Positions 21,491 through 30,449 of a DNA stretch of 64,000 nt are shown one piece after another. The notes below the pieces were generated by a model, which saw nothing but the letters and a program-made list of their open reading frames with translations, was not told the origin of the DNA and made no database searches. The position numbers and the translations under genes are program-made. Source of the stretch: an endosymbiont of Lamellibrachia barhami (GTDB lineage: Bacteria > Pseudomonadota > Gammaproteobacteria > Chromatiales > Chromatiaceae). Where the stretch lies: contig NZ_JAAVSH020000001.1 of assembly GCF_011947365.2 (NCBI RefSeq), positions 3,556,492-3,620,491 of the forward strand. The letters are read 5' to 3'. Within the stretch, counting starts at the first letter, position 1; each line of letters begins with the position of its first letter.

Positions 21491-21520
21491 GCCCGATCCG
21501 CTACGCTTGATCGGGCCTAC
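21491..21520. repeat. REP-like palindrome (CGCTACGCTT family), single copy
   Basis: CCCGATC-CGCTACGCTT-GATCGGG followed by CCTAC, just after the moaE stop. Arms pair perfectly; the centre is identical to the other family members listed here. Confidence 0.8.
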
Positions 21521-21522
21521 GC

Positions 21523-21984
21523 TTACGTTTTAAGTTTCCAGCGCGCCTCAGCTTCATCATCGCTATGGCGGGCATCCACCCAACGACTGCCTTCCGGCGT
21601 TGACTCTTGTTTCCAGAATGGGGCTCGGGTCTTGAGGAAGTCGATGATGAACTCACAAGCTTGAAACGCCTCTCCCCGATGCGCACTGGCCACGGCCACC
21701 AGCACGATAGGATCTGTGGGTTTCATCTTTCCAACCCGATGAACCACACGACAGCCCAGCAGATCCCAGCGCTGATTCGCCTCATCGACAATCGTTTGCA
21801 GCGACTTCTCCGTCATGCCCGGATAGTGTTCCAGGGTCATGGTGGAGACCGTTTCCCCTTCGTTGATATCGCGCATCAGGCCGATAAAGCTCACAACGCC
21901 GCCGATAGCAGGGTTCCCGGCTCGCAGGATGTCGACCTCGATGTTGGGGTCGAAGGGTTCGGACTGGATGCGGATTTCGTTCAT
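21523..21984 (-). CDS. moaE: Molybdopterin synthase catalytic subunit MoaE
   Basis: A 153-residue large subunit that, with MoaD, converts cPMP to molybdopterin. Blocks: GGVVSFIGLMRDINEG, TLEHYPGM, VHRVGKMKPTDPIVLVAVASAHRGEAFQACEFIIDFLKTRAPFWK, which contain the conserved lysines and the arginine of the active site. It lies 70 bases after moaD. Confidence 0.97.
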   Translation of the reverse strand: MNEIRIQSEPFDPNIEVDILRAGNPAIGGVVSFIGLMRDINEGETVSTMTLEHYPGMTEKSLQTIVDEANQRWDLLGCRVVHRVGKMKPTDPIVLVAVASAHRGEAFQACEFIIDFLKTRAPFWKQESTPEGSRWVDARHSDDEAEARWKLKT

Positions 21985-22054
21985 GGGCAGACAGCAAGCT
22001 CCGGAAACACATGCTCTTGAATGGAAAACAAAAGTCTCAAATATAAATCGCAGT

Positions 22055-22306
22055 TCATCCTCCGGTCACGGGAGGGAAGAAGGCGACTTCATCACCATCC
22101 AGAACCGGCGTATCGGCACCCGTCATCTCCTGATTGAGCGCCATCATAACTGTTTTATCGGCTGCAAAAACATCGGCCCAGATGCCGCCCCGCTCTCGCA
22201 GGCGCATCAAAACCGCCCCCAGGTCCGCAAGATCCTCTGCCTCCATCTCCAGGGACGCTGCATCGAGCCGCTCCCGCAAACTGGCGAAAAAGAGCACCTT
22301 GATCAT
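22055..22306 (-). CDS. moaD: Molybdopterin synthase sulfur carrier MoaD
   Basis: An 83-residue ubiquitin-like carrier. It begins IKVLFFASLRERL and ends with the essential double glycine (FFPPVTGG) that becomes the thiocarboxylate. The start overlaps the moeA stop (ATGA). Confidence 0.96.
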   Translation of the reverse strand: MIKVLFFASLRERLDAASLEMEAEDLADLGAVLMRLRERGGIWADVFAADKTVMMALNQEMTGADTPVLDGDEVAFFPPVTGG

Positions 22307-23553
22307 GACATCAACTCATGGAAAGAGAGAAACTGCACCGGATCACCCTTTTTCAATATCTCCCGCTCCGGAATGATCGCCAGTCCATTCGCCCATGCCA
22401 CCGAACTCAAAACCCCTGATGAACGGCTTGGAAAGAGCGTGACCACCGCTTCGCCGGATTCATTGAGCGTCATCCGTGCGCGGGCATATTCTCGGCGCTT
22501 GTCAGGCTTGTTCCAGTCAAACCCTGCCTTGGCGGTCATCGGCGTGGGAATTGCACCTTCCATCACTCCCTGGCAGCGCAGGATATAGGGGCGTGCAAAC
22601 ACATTGAAGGTCACAAACAGGGAGACCGGGTTACCGGGTGTGCCGATGAACGGCGTCTCGCCAATATGGCCGAAAGCCAGCGGTTTGCCGGGACGGATCG
22701 CGATCTTCCACAGATCCAGCGACCCCAGTTTTTCCACCGCAGGTTTGACGTGATCCTCTTCACCGACAGAGACGCCGCCTGAGGCGACCACCAGGTCGGC
22801 CTGTTCGGCCGCGCGCGCCAAGGCATCACAGGTTGCCTCGAAGGTATCCTCGATGATACCGAGCTGAATCACCTCACAGCCCAGCACCTGCAGCATGCCG
22901 CCCAGGATAAACTGGTTGGAGTTGTAGATCTGACCGGGACCCAACTCACTGCCGGGCATCACCAGCTCATCACCGCTGGAGAAGACTGCAACCTTGAGCC
23001 GGCGAAAGACGGTCAGATCCGCGACTCCGACTGCGGCCGCAAGACCCAGATGCTGTGGACCCAGACGGGTACCGGCGGAGAGGATCTCCTCTCCCTCTTT
23101 GATGTCCTCTCCGGCAAGACGGATGTTGGCACCGACCTTGGGCGCATCGTTGACGACAACGTCATCGCCATCCTGCTCGCAAACCTCCTGAATCACCACC
23201 GCATCGGCACCTGACGGCACCGGCGCGCCGGTAAAGATACGCGCCGCAGTACCCCGCTGCAGCGGCTCCCCGATGACCCCCGCCGGGATGCGCTGGGAGA
23301 CCGGCAGGCGGGTGGAATCAATCTGCAGATCAGCCGTATTGACCGCATACCCGTCCATCGCACTATTGTCCCAGGGCGGTACCGTCACCAGACTGGCCAC
23401 CGGTTCGGCCAACACCCGTCCCAGGGCGTCCTCTGTTGCGACCTGCTCTGTTTCGCTCACGGCATGAACACGCGCCAGCAGGAAGTCGAGTGCCTCTTCG
23501 ATGGGTTTCAGCGCAGGTCCGCTGTGGTGGGATCCGCAGTCACATCCACTCAT
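22303..23553 (-). CDS. moeA: Molybdopterin molybdenumtransferase MoeA
   Basis: A 416-residue enzyme inserting molybdenum into adenylated molybdopterin. Visible blocks: ALGRVLAEPV, PPWDNSAMDGYAV, IFTGAPVPSGADAVVIQE, SSGDELVMPG, SGGVSVGEEDH and GTPGNPVSLFVTF. The N-terminus carries CDCGSHHSG, a short His/Cys stretch common in this subgroup. Placed between moaB and moaD. Confidence 0.96.
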   Translation of the reverse strand: MSGCDCGSHHSGPALKPIEEALDFLLARVHAVSETEQVATEDALGRVLAEPVASLVTVPPWDNSAMDGYAVNTADLQIDSTRLPVSQRIPAGVIGEPLQRGTAARIFTGAPVPSGADAVVIQEVCEQDGDDVVVNDAPKVGANIRLAGEDIKEGEEILSAGTRLGPQHLGLAAAVGVADLTVFRRLKVAVFSSGDELVMPGSELGPGQIYNSNQFILGGMLQVLGCEVIQLGIIEDTFEATCDALARAAEQADLVVASGGVSVGEEDHVKPAVEKLGSLDLWKIAIRPGKPLAFGHIGETPFIGTPGNPVSLFVTFNVFARPYILRCQGVMEGAIPTPMTAKAGFDWNKPDKRREYARARMTLNESGEAVVTLFPSRSSGVLSSVAWANGLAIIPEREILKKGDPVQFLSFHELMS

Positions 23554-23566
23554 GATTCAAAACTCC

Positions 23567-24097
23567 TTACACTTCAAGAAGACGGGGGAACATCTGGGCA
23601 AAATTACAGGGCCGCGTACGATGATCGAGTTGCGCCAACAGAATCTTGTCCCAACCTGTACGACAGGCCCCGGTAGAGCCCGGCAGACAGAAGACCAGGG
23701 TACCGTTGGCAAGCCCGGAAATAGCCCTGGACTGAATGGCTGACGCGCCGATCTCCTCCAGAGAGATGGTGCGAAAGAGTTCGCCAAACCCCTCGATCGA
23801 CTTGTCGAAGAGGGGCATCAGCGCCTCCGGGGTGCTGTCGCGGCCGGTGATGCCGGTGCCGCCGGTGCTGATGATGATGTGCACATCGGGATCGGCGATC
23901 CAACGCGAGACGATGGCCCGCATCTGATAGACATCATCGGGCACGATGACTTTCTCAACCACATTGTGTCCCGCCTCGACGGCGCGATCCCGGAGGGTAT
24001 CACCCGATTTGTCGGTCTCTTCGGTGCGCGAATCCGAGACGGTCAACAGCGCAATATTCAGGGGCACGAACCCGGTATCTTCAAAATGTCCACTCAT
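23567..24097 (-). CDS. moaB: Molybdenum cofactor biosynthesis protein MoaB
   Basis: A 176-residue MoaB/Mog-type protein, adenylating molybdopterin. Motifs: LNIALLTVSDSRTEETDKSGD, IISTGGTGITGRDSTPEAL and LVFCLPGSTGACRTGWDKIL. Length is closer to MoaB than Mog. It lies 13 bases upstream of moeA. Confidence 0.93.
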   Translation of the reverse strand: MSGHFEDTGFVPLNIALLTVSDSRTEETDKSGDTLRDRAVEAGHNVVEKVIVPDDVYQMRAIVSRWIADPDVHIIISTGGTGITGRDSTPEALMPLFDKSIEGFGELFRTISLEEIGASAIQSRAISGLANGTLVFCLPGSTGACRTGWDKILLAQLDHRTRPCNFAQMFPRLLEV

Positions 24098-24114
24098 GCT
24101 TTATCGGTTTCCTG

Positions 24115-25050
24115 TTACTGGAATGTGTAGCCGAATGCCTGCTTGAAACGCGCAGCAAACTCTTCGCGGGTAAAGATATGATTCTGGGTACCCGCCTGCT
24201 CGATCTTATAGGCCCCCATCAGCGCCGCGATCCGCGCGGTGGTCTCCCAGTCCATCCCGTTCATCAGACCATACAACAGTCCGGCGCGATAGGCGTCACC
24301 ACAACCGGTGGGGTCATTGACCGCATTGACGGGGGCGACAGGGATATCGATACGCTGCTTCTTTGTATAGATGCTTGAGCCCTCGCCACCCCGGGTGACG
24401 ATCACCGCCTCGACCATCTCCGCCAGTTGCTCCGGTGTCTTGCCGGTACGCTCCTGCATCAACTGTAATTCATAGTCGTTGAAGGCAAGCCAGGTGGCCT
24501 GCTCGGCAAACCCAAGCAGGTTATTGCCATCGAACATAGGCATACCTTGACCCGGATCAAAGATGAACGGCACATCCGCATCGGCAAACTGTTCGGCGTG
24601 ATCAATCATGCCCTGGCGACCATCCGGAGAGACCATGCCGATGGTACAGCCCACGACCTCGGTGACATCTATCTCATGGGCGTTGTTCATCGCGCCGGGA
24701 TGGAATGCGGTGATCTGATTGTCATCCCTGTCCGTGGTGATATAGGCCTGTGCGGTATAGGTATCCTCGATCACCTTGAGATACTCACGGCTGATGCCGC
24801 ACTCATCCATCCATTTTGCATAGGGGCCGAAATCCTCACCCACGGTACCCGCCGGTTTTCCGTCTCCGCCCAGCATCTTCAGATTGTAGGCGATATTCCC
24901 GGCACAACCGCCGAACTCGCGGCGCATGTCAGGCACCAGAAAGGAGACATTCAGGATATGCACCTGCTCGGGCAGGATGTGATTTTTGAATTGATCATGG
25001 AAGACCATGATGGTGTCGTAGGCGAAAGAGCCACAGATCAGTGCAGACAT
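24115..25050 (-). CDS. PfkB-family sugar/nucleoside kinase (adenosine kinase-like)
   Basis: A 311-residue ribokinase-fold kinase. The first glycine-rich motif is REFGGCAGNIAYNLKMLGG, and the C-terminal anion-hole/catalytic motif is NDPTGCGDAYRAGLLYG with the catalytic Asp in GCGDAY. The overall sequence resembles bacterial adenosine/nucleoside-type members more than fructokinases, but substrate is not assignable. It precedes moaB by 17 bases and heads the molybdopterin gene group. Confidence 0.87.
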   Translation of the reverse strand: MSALICGSFAYDTIMVFHDQFKNHILPEQVHILNVSFLVPDMRREFGGCAGNIAYNLKMLGGDGKPAGTVGEDFGPYAKWMDECGISREYLKVIEDTYTAQAYITTDRDDNQITAFHPGAMNNAHEIDVTEVVGCTIGMVSPDGRQGMIDHAEQFADADVPFIFDPGQGMPMFDGNNLLGFAEQATWLAFNDYELQLMQERTGKTPEQLAEMVEAVIVTRGGEGSSIYTKKQRIDIPVAPVNAVNDPTGCGDAYRAGLLYGLMNGMDWETTARIAALMGAYKIEQAGTQNHIFTREEFAARFKQAFGYTFQ

Positions 25051-25114
25051 GATTTATCCCGCGCAAAAAACTAGAGATAGTACACCAGTGCGGGATGGGA
25101 TTCAGCGGGTAGGA

Positions 25115-25160
25115 GGCTAAAGGCTAAAGGCTAAAGGCTAAAGGCTAAAGGCTAAAGGCT
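25115..25160. repeat. Heptanucleotide tandem array (GGCTAAA), 6.6 copies
   Basis: Six perfect consecutive GGCTAAA units plus GGCT. It lies in the 339-base gap upstream of the PfkB kinase gene. Confidence 0.97.
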
Positions 25161-25205
25161 GGCAAATTGAAAATTTGCCTGAATCTTGCGTCAACAGCTA
25201 GCGTA

Positions 25206-25293
25206 TAGGCCCGATCAAGCGTAGCGGATCGGGCATCCAGGCTTTGACATAACGATTCAGGCTGCCGGTTCCGCTACGCTTGAACCGACCTAC
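25206..25293. repeat. REP-like inverted pair (CGCTACGCTT family)
   Basis: First element 25206-25234 reads CCCGATC-AAGCGTAGCG-GATCGGG; the second (25264-25293), inverted, reads CCGGTTC-CGCTACGCTT-GAACCGA. The conserved centre is the same on opposite strands, while the arms are of the GATC and GGTT types. Confidence 0.85.
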
Positions 25294-25344
25294 GCGACTA
25301 ACCGCAGTAACGACAGCGTTCGCCCAATCCGTTGGCACGACCTC

Positions 25345-25407
25345 CTTTCGCCTTTCTCCTTTCGCCTTTCTCCTTTCGCCTTTCTCCTTTTACCTTTCGC
25401 CTTTCGC
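25345..25407. repeat. Heptanucleotide array (CTTTCGC / CTTTCTC) running into gcvPB
   Basis: Nine heptads in register: alternating CTTTCGC and CTTTCTC for six units, one CTTTTAC, then two CTTTCGC. The TAA stop of gcvPB (25390-25392) is formed by the deviant CTTTTAC unit, and the last residues of GcvPB (KGER) are encoded by the array. Confidence 0.95.
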
Positions 25408-26847
25408 CTTCCATGCCAAATCCAGATCCCGGGCGGCCCGCACATCATCAAGCCGCCTCACCGGCAGATCATGGGGGGCAGACTTCACCTGCTCCGGATC
25501 ACTCTGCGCCTCATGCAGTATGGTTGTCATAATATCCACGAAGCGATCCAGCTCATCCTGCGCCTCGGTCTCGGTCGGCTCGATCAACAGGCACTCAGGC
25601 ACCAGCAGGGGAAAGTAGGTGGTGGGCGCATGCACACCGAAATCGAGCAGCCGCTTGGCAAAGTCCATGGTATTAACGCCCAGCTCCCGGGCCTGCCGCT
25701 TCAGGGTCAGGATAAATTCATGGCTGGCGCGCCGCTGCGGATAAGCGGCATCGAAACCGGCGTCGGTAAGGCGCTTCAGCAGATAGTTGGCGTTGAGGGT
25801 GGAGAACTCTGCCACCCGATGCATGCCGTCACGCCCCAGCATGCGGGCGTAGATATAGGCCCGCAGCAACACGCCTGCATTGCCGGCAAAGGCGGAGAGC
25901 CGCCCAATGCTCTCCGGCCGGTTATCTTCGGTCAGCCAGACATAATCCTCACCATCCTGTGCCACCATCGGCACCGGCAGATAGGGTTCCAGCCGTTCGC
26001 TCACCCCCACCGGACCGGCACCAGGGCCACCACCGCCGTGTGGCGTGGAGAAGGTCTTGTGCAGGTTCATGTGGATGACATCGAATCCCATATCGCCAGG
26101 ACGCACCTTACCGAGGATGGCATTGAGGTTGGCGCCATCGTAATAGAGCAGCCCGCCAGCCTCATGGACCAGACCGGCGATCTCTTTGATGCGACGCTCG
26201 AACACGCCCAATGTGGAAGGATTGGTGAGCATAATGCCTGCGGTCTGCGGCCCCAAAACACCTTTCAGTGCCTCGACATCGATATCGCCGTCCGCACCAG
26301 TGGGGATCTCCCGCACCTTGTAACCGCACATCACCGCCGAGGCGGGATTGGTGCCGTGGGCCGCGTCCGGCACCAGAATCTCGTCGCGGGCATCATCGCC
26401 CCTGGCATCGTGATAGGCGCGGATCATCGCCACCCCGGCAAACTCCCCCTGAGCGCCCGCTGCGGGTGAGAGTGAAACCGCAAACATGCCAGTCACCGCT
26501 TTGAGCATCTCCTGCAGATCGTACAGGCAACCCATGAAACCCTGGCTGTGAGTCTCCGGCGCCAAAGGATGGCGCGCAAGGAAACCGGGCAGCGAGGCAA
26601 GACTGTTGCTGGCCCGTGGGTTGTACTTCATGGTGCAGGAACCCAGCGGGTAGAAGTGGGTATCGATGGAGAAGTTCTTCTGCGAAAGCTGGGTGTAGTG
26701 GCGCACCACCTGCATCTCGGAGACCTCGGGCATCGACGCTGACTGACGGCGGCGAAACTGCGCCGGTATCCCCTCCAGATCAACCTGTTGTAGCGGCGCC
26801 TGGGCAGTTGCACGACGACCCGTGCGGCTTTTTTCAAAGATCAACAT
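25390..26847 (-). CDS. gcvPB: Glycine dehydrogenase (decarboxylating) subunit 2, GcvPB
   Basis: A 485-residue PLP-binding half of the split P-protein of the glycine cleavage system. The PLP lysine lies in [17 protein letters not shown] (Lys about residue 269); QPAAGAQGE-like [13 protein letters not shown] and [14 protein letters not shown] are family blocks. It forms an alpha2beta2 enzyme with GcvPA, encoded 7 bases upstream. The C-terminus ends inside a heptanucleotide array, so the last few residues (KGER) are repeat-derived. Confidence 0.96.
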   Translation of the reverse strand: MLIFEKSRTGRRATAQAPLQQVDLEGIPAQFRRRQSASMPEVSEMQVVRHYTQLSQKNFSIDTHFYPLGSCTMKYNPRASNSLASLPGFLARHPLAPETHSQGFMGCLYDLQEMLKAVTGMFAVSLSPAAGAQGEFAGVAMIRAYHDARGDDARDEILVPDAAHGTNPASAVMCGYKVREIPTGADGDIDVEALKGVLGPQTAGIMLTNPSTLGVFERRIKEIAGLVHEAGGLLYYDGANLNAILGKVRPGDMGFDVIHMNLHKTFSTPHGGGGPGAGPVGVSERLEPYLPVPMVAQDGEDYVWLTEDNRPESIGRLSAFAGNAGVLLRAYIYARMLGRDGMHRVAEFSTLNANYLLKRLTDAGFDAAYPQRRASHEFILTLKRQARELGVNTMDFAKRLLDFGVHAPTTYFPLLVPECLLIEPTETEAQDELDRFVDIMTTILHEAQSDPEQVKSAPHDLPVRRLDDVRAARDLDLAWKAKGER

Positions 26848-26854
26848 AGTCGTA

Positions 26855-28252
26855 TCACCAATCAGGTTTCAGCTTGCAGGGGGTCTGGATACGTGCGTTG
26901 ATCACCCGCTCCAGCTTGCTCCGATACTGCTCGATATCCTCATCGCCCCGCATCTCGGTGGCACAGACCAGAACAGCATTGCCGAGTTCGGGATAGTCGG
27001 CGCTCAAATCGAAACCGCCCAATACGTTGTGGGCCGCCAGGGAGCGCAGTGCATCCTTCGCCTCCAGCGGCAGGCGCAGCACGCGTTCATGGAAGACCGC
27101 TCCCTTGAATACCGGAGCGACGCCAGGCAACGCACTCAAGACCTTGACCAGCTTCGAAGTGTTGGCATGGCAGGCAGCCGCAACCCGCTCCAGGCCTTCC
27201 GCACCCAACAGCGACATATGGATGGTCGCCGCCGTGACCATCAGACCCTGATTGGTGCAGATATTGGAAGTCGCCTTGGAGCGACGGATATGCTGCTCGC
27301 GGGCCTGCAGGGTCAGGGTGTAACCAATCTTGCCGTCGAGGTCGAGGGTGCGACCAATGATACGTCCCGGCATCTGGCGCACCAGCTTCTGGGTGCAGGT
27401 AAGAAAGCCGAAATAGGGGCCACCCGACGCCAGGGGCGCTCCCAGGGGCTGTCCCTCGCCACAGCAGATATCCGCCCCCTGTTCACCCCACTCGCCCGGC
27501 GGTTGCAACACTGCCAACGCCACCGGGTTAGCCACCGCGACAGCCAGCATCCTGTTGGCGTGCGCCCAGTCGGTCAGTTCATCCACCAACTCCAACACCC
27601 CGAAGAAGTTGCACTGGGGAATAACCAAGGCCGCAAAATCCTCACCGGCATACTGCTCAAGAGCCTCTGGATCTGTCTGCCCGCACTCCATATCGAAGGG
27701 CAGTTCCACCAACTCTATGCCCTGATTGCGCACGATAGAGTGGACCACGCGCCGATAGGCGGGATGCAGTGAGCGGGGCATCAGGATACGCTTCGACTTG
27801 GACTTGCGGTTCGCCCGCACCGCCATCAACACCGCCTCGGCCAGGGCGGAGGCCCCGTCATAGAGGGAGGTATTGGAGACATCCATGACGGTGAGCGCCG
27901 TCATCATCGACTGGAACTCATAGAGCAGTTGCAGGGTGCCCTGACTCGCCTCCGCCTGATAGGGGGTATAAGCAGTGTAGAACTCACCCCGCGAGGCAAG
28001 CTGCCAGACCGCAGCCGGGATATGGTGGTCGTAGGCGCCAGCGCCGATAAAACAGAGCGGCTGCCCATCCTGGCGGGCGCGGGCGTTCATCAGCCGCCCG
28101 ACCTCCATCTCCGACATCCCCTGCGGGATCTGCTTCAGCTCGCCACAGCGCAAGGCCTGCGGAATCTCGTCGAAAAGGGCATCGATATCCGGCGCACCGA
28201 TGGTCGCAAGCATGGCCTGAATATCAGTTTCAGTATGGGGAATGAACGGCAT
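26855..28252 (-). CDS. gcvPA: Glycine dehydrogenase (decarboxylating) subunit 1, GcvPA
   Basis: A 465-residue first half of the split P-protein. It begins [19 protein letters not shown]; the family's [13 protein letters not shown] and [24 protein letters not shown] blocks are present. With GcvPB it decarboxylates glycine and passes the aminomethyl group to GcvH. It sits 16 bases after gcvH. The split arrangement replaces the single gcvP of E. coli. Confidence 0.96.
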   Translation of the reverse strand: MPFIPHTETDIQAMLATIGAPDIDALFDEIPQALRCGELKQIPQGMSEMEVGRLMNARARQDGQPLCFIGAGAYDHHIPAAVWQLASRGEFYTAYTPYQAEASQGTLQLLYEFQSMMTALTVMDVSNTSLYDGASALAEAVLMAVRANRKSKSKRILMPRSLHPAYRRVVHSIVRNQGIELVELPFDMECGQTDPEALEQYAGEDFAALVIPQCNFFGVLELVDELTDWAHANRMLAVAVANPVALAVLQPPGEWGEQGADICCGEGQPLGAPLASGGPYFGFLTCTQKLVRQMPGRIIGRTLDLDGKIGYTLTLQAREQHIRRSKATSNICTNQGLMVTAATIHMSLLGAEGLERVAAACHANTSKLVKVLSALPGVAPVFKGAVFHERVLRLPLEAKDALRSLAAHNVLGGFDLSADYPELGNAVLVCATEMRGDEDIEQYRSKLERVINARIQTPCKLKPDW

Positions 28253-28268
28253 GAATCAGGACCTGTCT

Positions 28269-28661
28269 TTAAGCTTCTTCGGCAACCAGGGCATCATACC
28301 CCGCCGCATCGAGCAGACCGTCCAGGTCTGCCCCGTCAGAGAGCTTCACCTTGAAGATCCAGCCTTCACCGAAGGCGTCGTCATTGATCGTCTCAGGGGC
28401 ATCATCCAACGCTTCGTTCACTGCGATAATCTCACCACTGACCGGACTATAAATATCGGAGGCAGCCTTCACCGACTCCACCACCGCGCACTCAGAGCCG
28501 GCCTCGACGTTGTCGCCCACCTCGGGCATATCCACGAAGACCAGGTCTCCCAGCAGCTCCTGGGCATGGTCGGTGATGCCGATGGTGACGGTGCCGTCCC
28601 CCTCGTTCTTCACCCACTCGTGGGACTTTGCATAGCGCAGTTCGCTTGGTGTATCACTCAT
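28269..28661 (-). CDS. gcvH: Glycine cleavage system H protein
   Basis: A 130-residue lipoyl carrier. The lipoate-accepting Lys65 is in [27 protein letters not shown] opens the domain. The ATG at 28661 has AAAGGGG upstream and gives the family length (about 129). A longer frame starting at 28787 would run through an inverted-repeat element and is rejected. Confidence 0.97.
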   Translation of the reverse strand: MSDTPSELRYAKSHEWVKNEGDGTVTIGITDHAQELLGDLVFVDMPEVGDNVEAGSECAVVESVKAASDIYSPVSGEIIAVNEALDDAPETINDDAFGEGWIFKVKLSDGADLDGLLDAAGYDALVAEEA

Positions 28662-28700
28662 CTCTGGTTCCCCTTTCAATCTTAAAAGCATCTTGGCGAA

Positions 28701-28775
28701 GGGGTCGGAGTCAAATTTAATCGAAGCCACAGCGCCATTGGTTCCGTGGTAACCATCAAATTTGACTCCGACCCC
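28701..28775. mobile_element. 75-bp MITE-like inverted-repeat element between gcvT and gcvH
   Basis: Terminal inverted repeats GGGGTCGGAGTCAAATTT (from 28701) and AAATTTGACTCCGACCCC (ending 28775) flank 40 bases that contain a second pairing, GGTTCCGTGG. The ends resemble those around the RAYT gene (GGGGTCAGACTCGAATTA at 43274 and its inverse at 44049). This suggests a non-autonomous relative moved by such a transposase. It stretches the otherwise tight gcv operon. Confidence 0.7.
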
Positions 28776-28796
28776 TGTGATATTCAAATTGGAATT

Positions 28797-29888
28797 CTAT
28801 AACGAAATGCAGGCTTTGCCATTACGCACGAACGGCGCTTTCACCACTTGCGCCGCCACCCGCTTGCCACGGATCTCCACATCACAGGTTTCGCCGATCC
28901 CGGCGCTAACCCTGGCAAAGGCGATGGATCGTCCAAGGGTCGGCGCAAAACCGCCGGAGGTGATCTCGCCGATCTCTGTTTCACCGGCAAAAACCTTCAG
29001 ATGGTTGCGCAGCACCCCGCGTCCGGTCAGCAGCAGTCCGACGAAACGGCGCTTGCCGGTATCCTTGCGCTGCGCCTCCAGAACGCTGCGACCCACAAAG
29101 TCACGCTCGACGGGCTCCCAGGCAACTGTCCAGCCCAACCCGGACTCCAGCGGCGAGACGCTCTCGTCCATGTCAGAACCATAGAGATTCATTCCCGCCT
29201 CCAGGCGCAGGGTATCCCGCGCCCCCAGACCGCAGGGAGCAACACCCGCATCCGCCAAGGCCTGCCAGAAGCCCGATGCTTCACTCTCGGGCAGCACGAT
29301 CTCGAAGCCGTCCTCGCCGGTATAACCGGTGCGGGCAACGAACCAGCCATCGCCCGGGTGCGCATTGAAGGGCTTGAGTGCCGCGACGCTTTCGCGCATC
29401 TCCGCAGGCAACAGGGGCAGTGCCTTCTCCCGCGCATTCGGCCCCTGCACCGCAATCATCGCCAGATCGCGCCGGGGTTTTATCTGCAGGTCGAAGTCCT
29501 CAGCCTGCTTTTTCAACCAGGCCAGATCCTTCTCCGTGGTACCGGCATTGACCACCATCCGATACCAGTCGTCCCGCAGATAATAGACGATCAGGTCATC
29601 AACCACTCCGCCCTGCTCGTTCAACATGCAGGAGTAGAGCGCCTTGCCTGAATCCTTGAGCCGTTCGACATCGTTGGCAAGCAGACGTCGCAGATAGGGA
29701 CGGGCGTCCGGCCCCTCCAGATCGACCACGGTCATATGGGAGACATCGAACATACCTGCATCCCGGCGCACCTGATGGTGCTCCTCTTTCTGCGAACCAT
29801 AGTGCAGCGGCATCTCCCAGCCGCCAAAAGGAACCAGGCGGGCGCCCATCGACTTGTGGGCCGCATAGAGGCAGGTCTGTTTATCCAT
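28797..29888 (-). CDS. gcvT: Aminomethyltransferase (glycine cleavage T protein)
   Basis: A 363-residue folate-binding T protein that releases ammonia and makes methylene-tetrahydrofolate. Blocks: [64 protein letters not shown] and the C-terminal barrel ending with [11 protein letters not shown]. The ATG at 29888 is chosen; an earlier start at 29906 adds six non-family residues. First gene after the glycine riboswitch. Confidence 0.97.
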   Translation of the reverse strand: MDKQTCLYAAHKSMGARLVPFGGWEMPLHYGSQKEEHHQVRRDAGMFDVSHMTVVDLEGPDARPYLRRLLANDVERLKDSGKALYSCMLNEQGGVVDDLIVYYLRDDWYRMVVNAGTTEKDLAWLKKQAEDFDLQIKPRRDLAMIAVQGPNAREKALPLLPAEMRESVAALKPFNAHPGDGWFVARTGYTGEDGFEIVLPESEASGFWQALADAGVAPCGLGARDTLRLEAGMNLYGSDMDESVSPLESGLGWTVAWEPVERDFVGRSVLEAQRKDTGKRRFVGLLLTGRGVLRNHLKVFAGETEIGEITSGGFAPTLGRSIAFARVSAGIGETCDVEIRGKRVAAQVVKAPFVRNGKACISL

Positions 29889-29912
29889 CACGATTCTCCA
29901 GATCATAAACGC

Positions 29913-29948
29913 AAAAGGGCGGCGCAGAACTACTGCTCTGCGCCGCCC
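29913..29948 (-). terminator. Riboswitch expression-platform terminator
   Basis: Reverse-strand hairpin GGGCGGCGCAG / CTGCGCCGCCC followed by TTTT, between the second glycine aptamer and the gcvT start. In this class glycine binding is expected to prevent its formation and allow transcription of gcvT-H-PA-PB. Confidence 0.85.
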
Positions 29949-30112
29949 CTCTGTCCAAAACCTGAGAGTTTGCAGCCACTGGCCGCTGCCCCGTCGGTGG
30001 GTCTAATGACCGCTCTCCAGAGTCGACCCTAGTCCCCGCGGTCCTTTTGCCTGAGCGATTCCGGGCGGATTGCGCCTTCGGCGTCGGTAAAAACCGATCT
30101 CTCCCACGGGGG
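29949..30112 (-). ncRNA. Tandem glycine riboswitch controlling the gcv operon
   Basis: Read on the reverse strand, two aptamers are visible. The first (about 30112-30035) has GGGAGAGA, the GCCGAAGGCGCAA hairpin, GCTCAGGCAAAAGGACCG and its closing stem. The second (about 30030-29950) has CTCTGGAGAGC, CACCGACGGGGCA, AAACTCTCAGGTTTTGG and ACAGA. These are the conserved cores of the two cooperative glycine aptamers. The terminator at 29913-29948 follows, so an on-switch is predicted: high glycine leads to cleavage-system expression. Confidence 0.95.
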
Positions 30113-30359
30113 TTGGTCGAGGGCAGGACTATACCGCTCTGTCTAGTGTCCGTCCAGACACGCAAAGTTTTGGGAGGACGCTACCTATGAGAGTCCACGC
30201 AGCAAACAACAGGAGGCAGAGCGAAGCAGGAAGCCAAAACCAAGCTTGCTAACCGCTTCATTCACGCCCCTTCACCCCCATTTCCACCGAAATCTCTACT
30301 GATAAATGTCAAAAAAATCCCCAATAAACCGTTATTTATCCCTAAATCCGAAAATAACC

Positions 30360-30386
30360 TAAAGAAACAGGAGACAGCTCCGATAG
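30360..30386 (+). promoter_or_regulatory. Sigma-28 (FliA) promoter of the chemoreceptor
   Basis: TAAAGAAA-N11-TCCGATAG matches the flagellar/chemotaxis consensus TAAAGTTT-N11-GCCGATAA at 12 of 16 positions with exact spacing. It lies 64 bases upstream of a chemoreceptor start. The rest of the 30121-30449 gap holds a small hairpin GTGTC-CGTCCA-GACAC near 30145 and nothing else recognised. Confidence 0.75.
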
Positions 30387-30449
30387 CACTCTCATACCGC
30401 CAGTGGTTTGCTCCCCCCAATGGCACACATTATTCGAGGAAATCACGAA

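Noticed and set aside
28269-28787. Longer gcvH start at 28787
   Set aside because: It would translate the inverted-repeat element and add 42 residues unlike any H protein.
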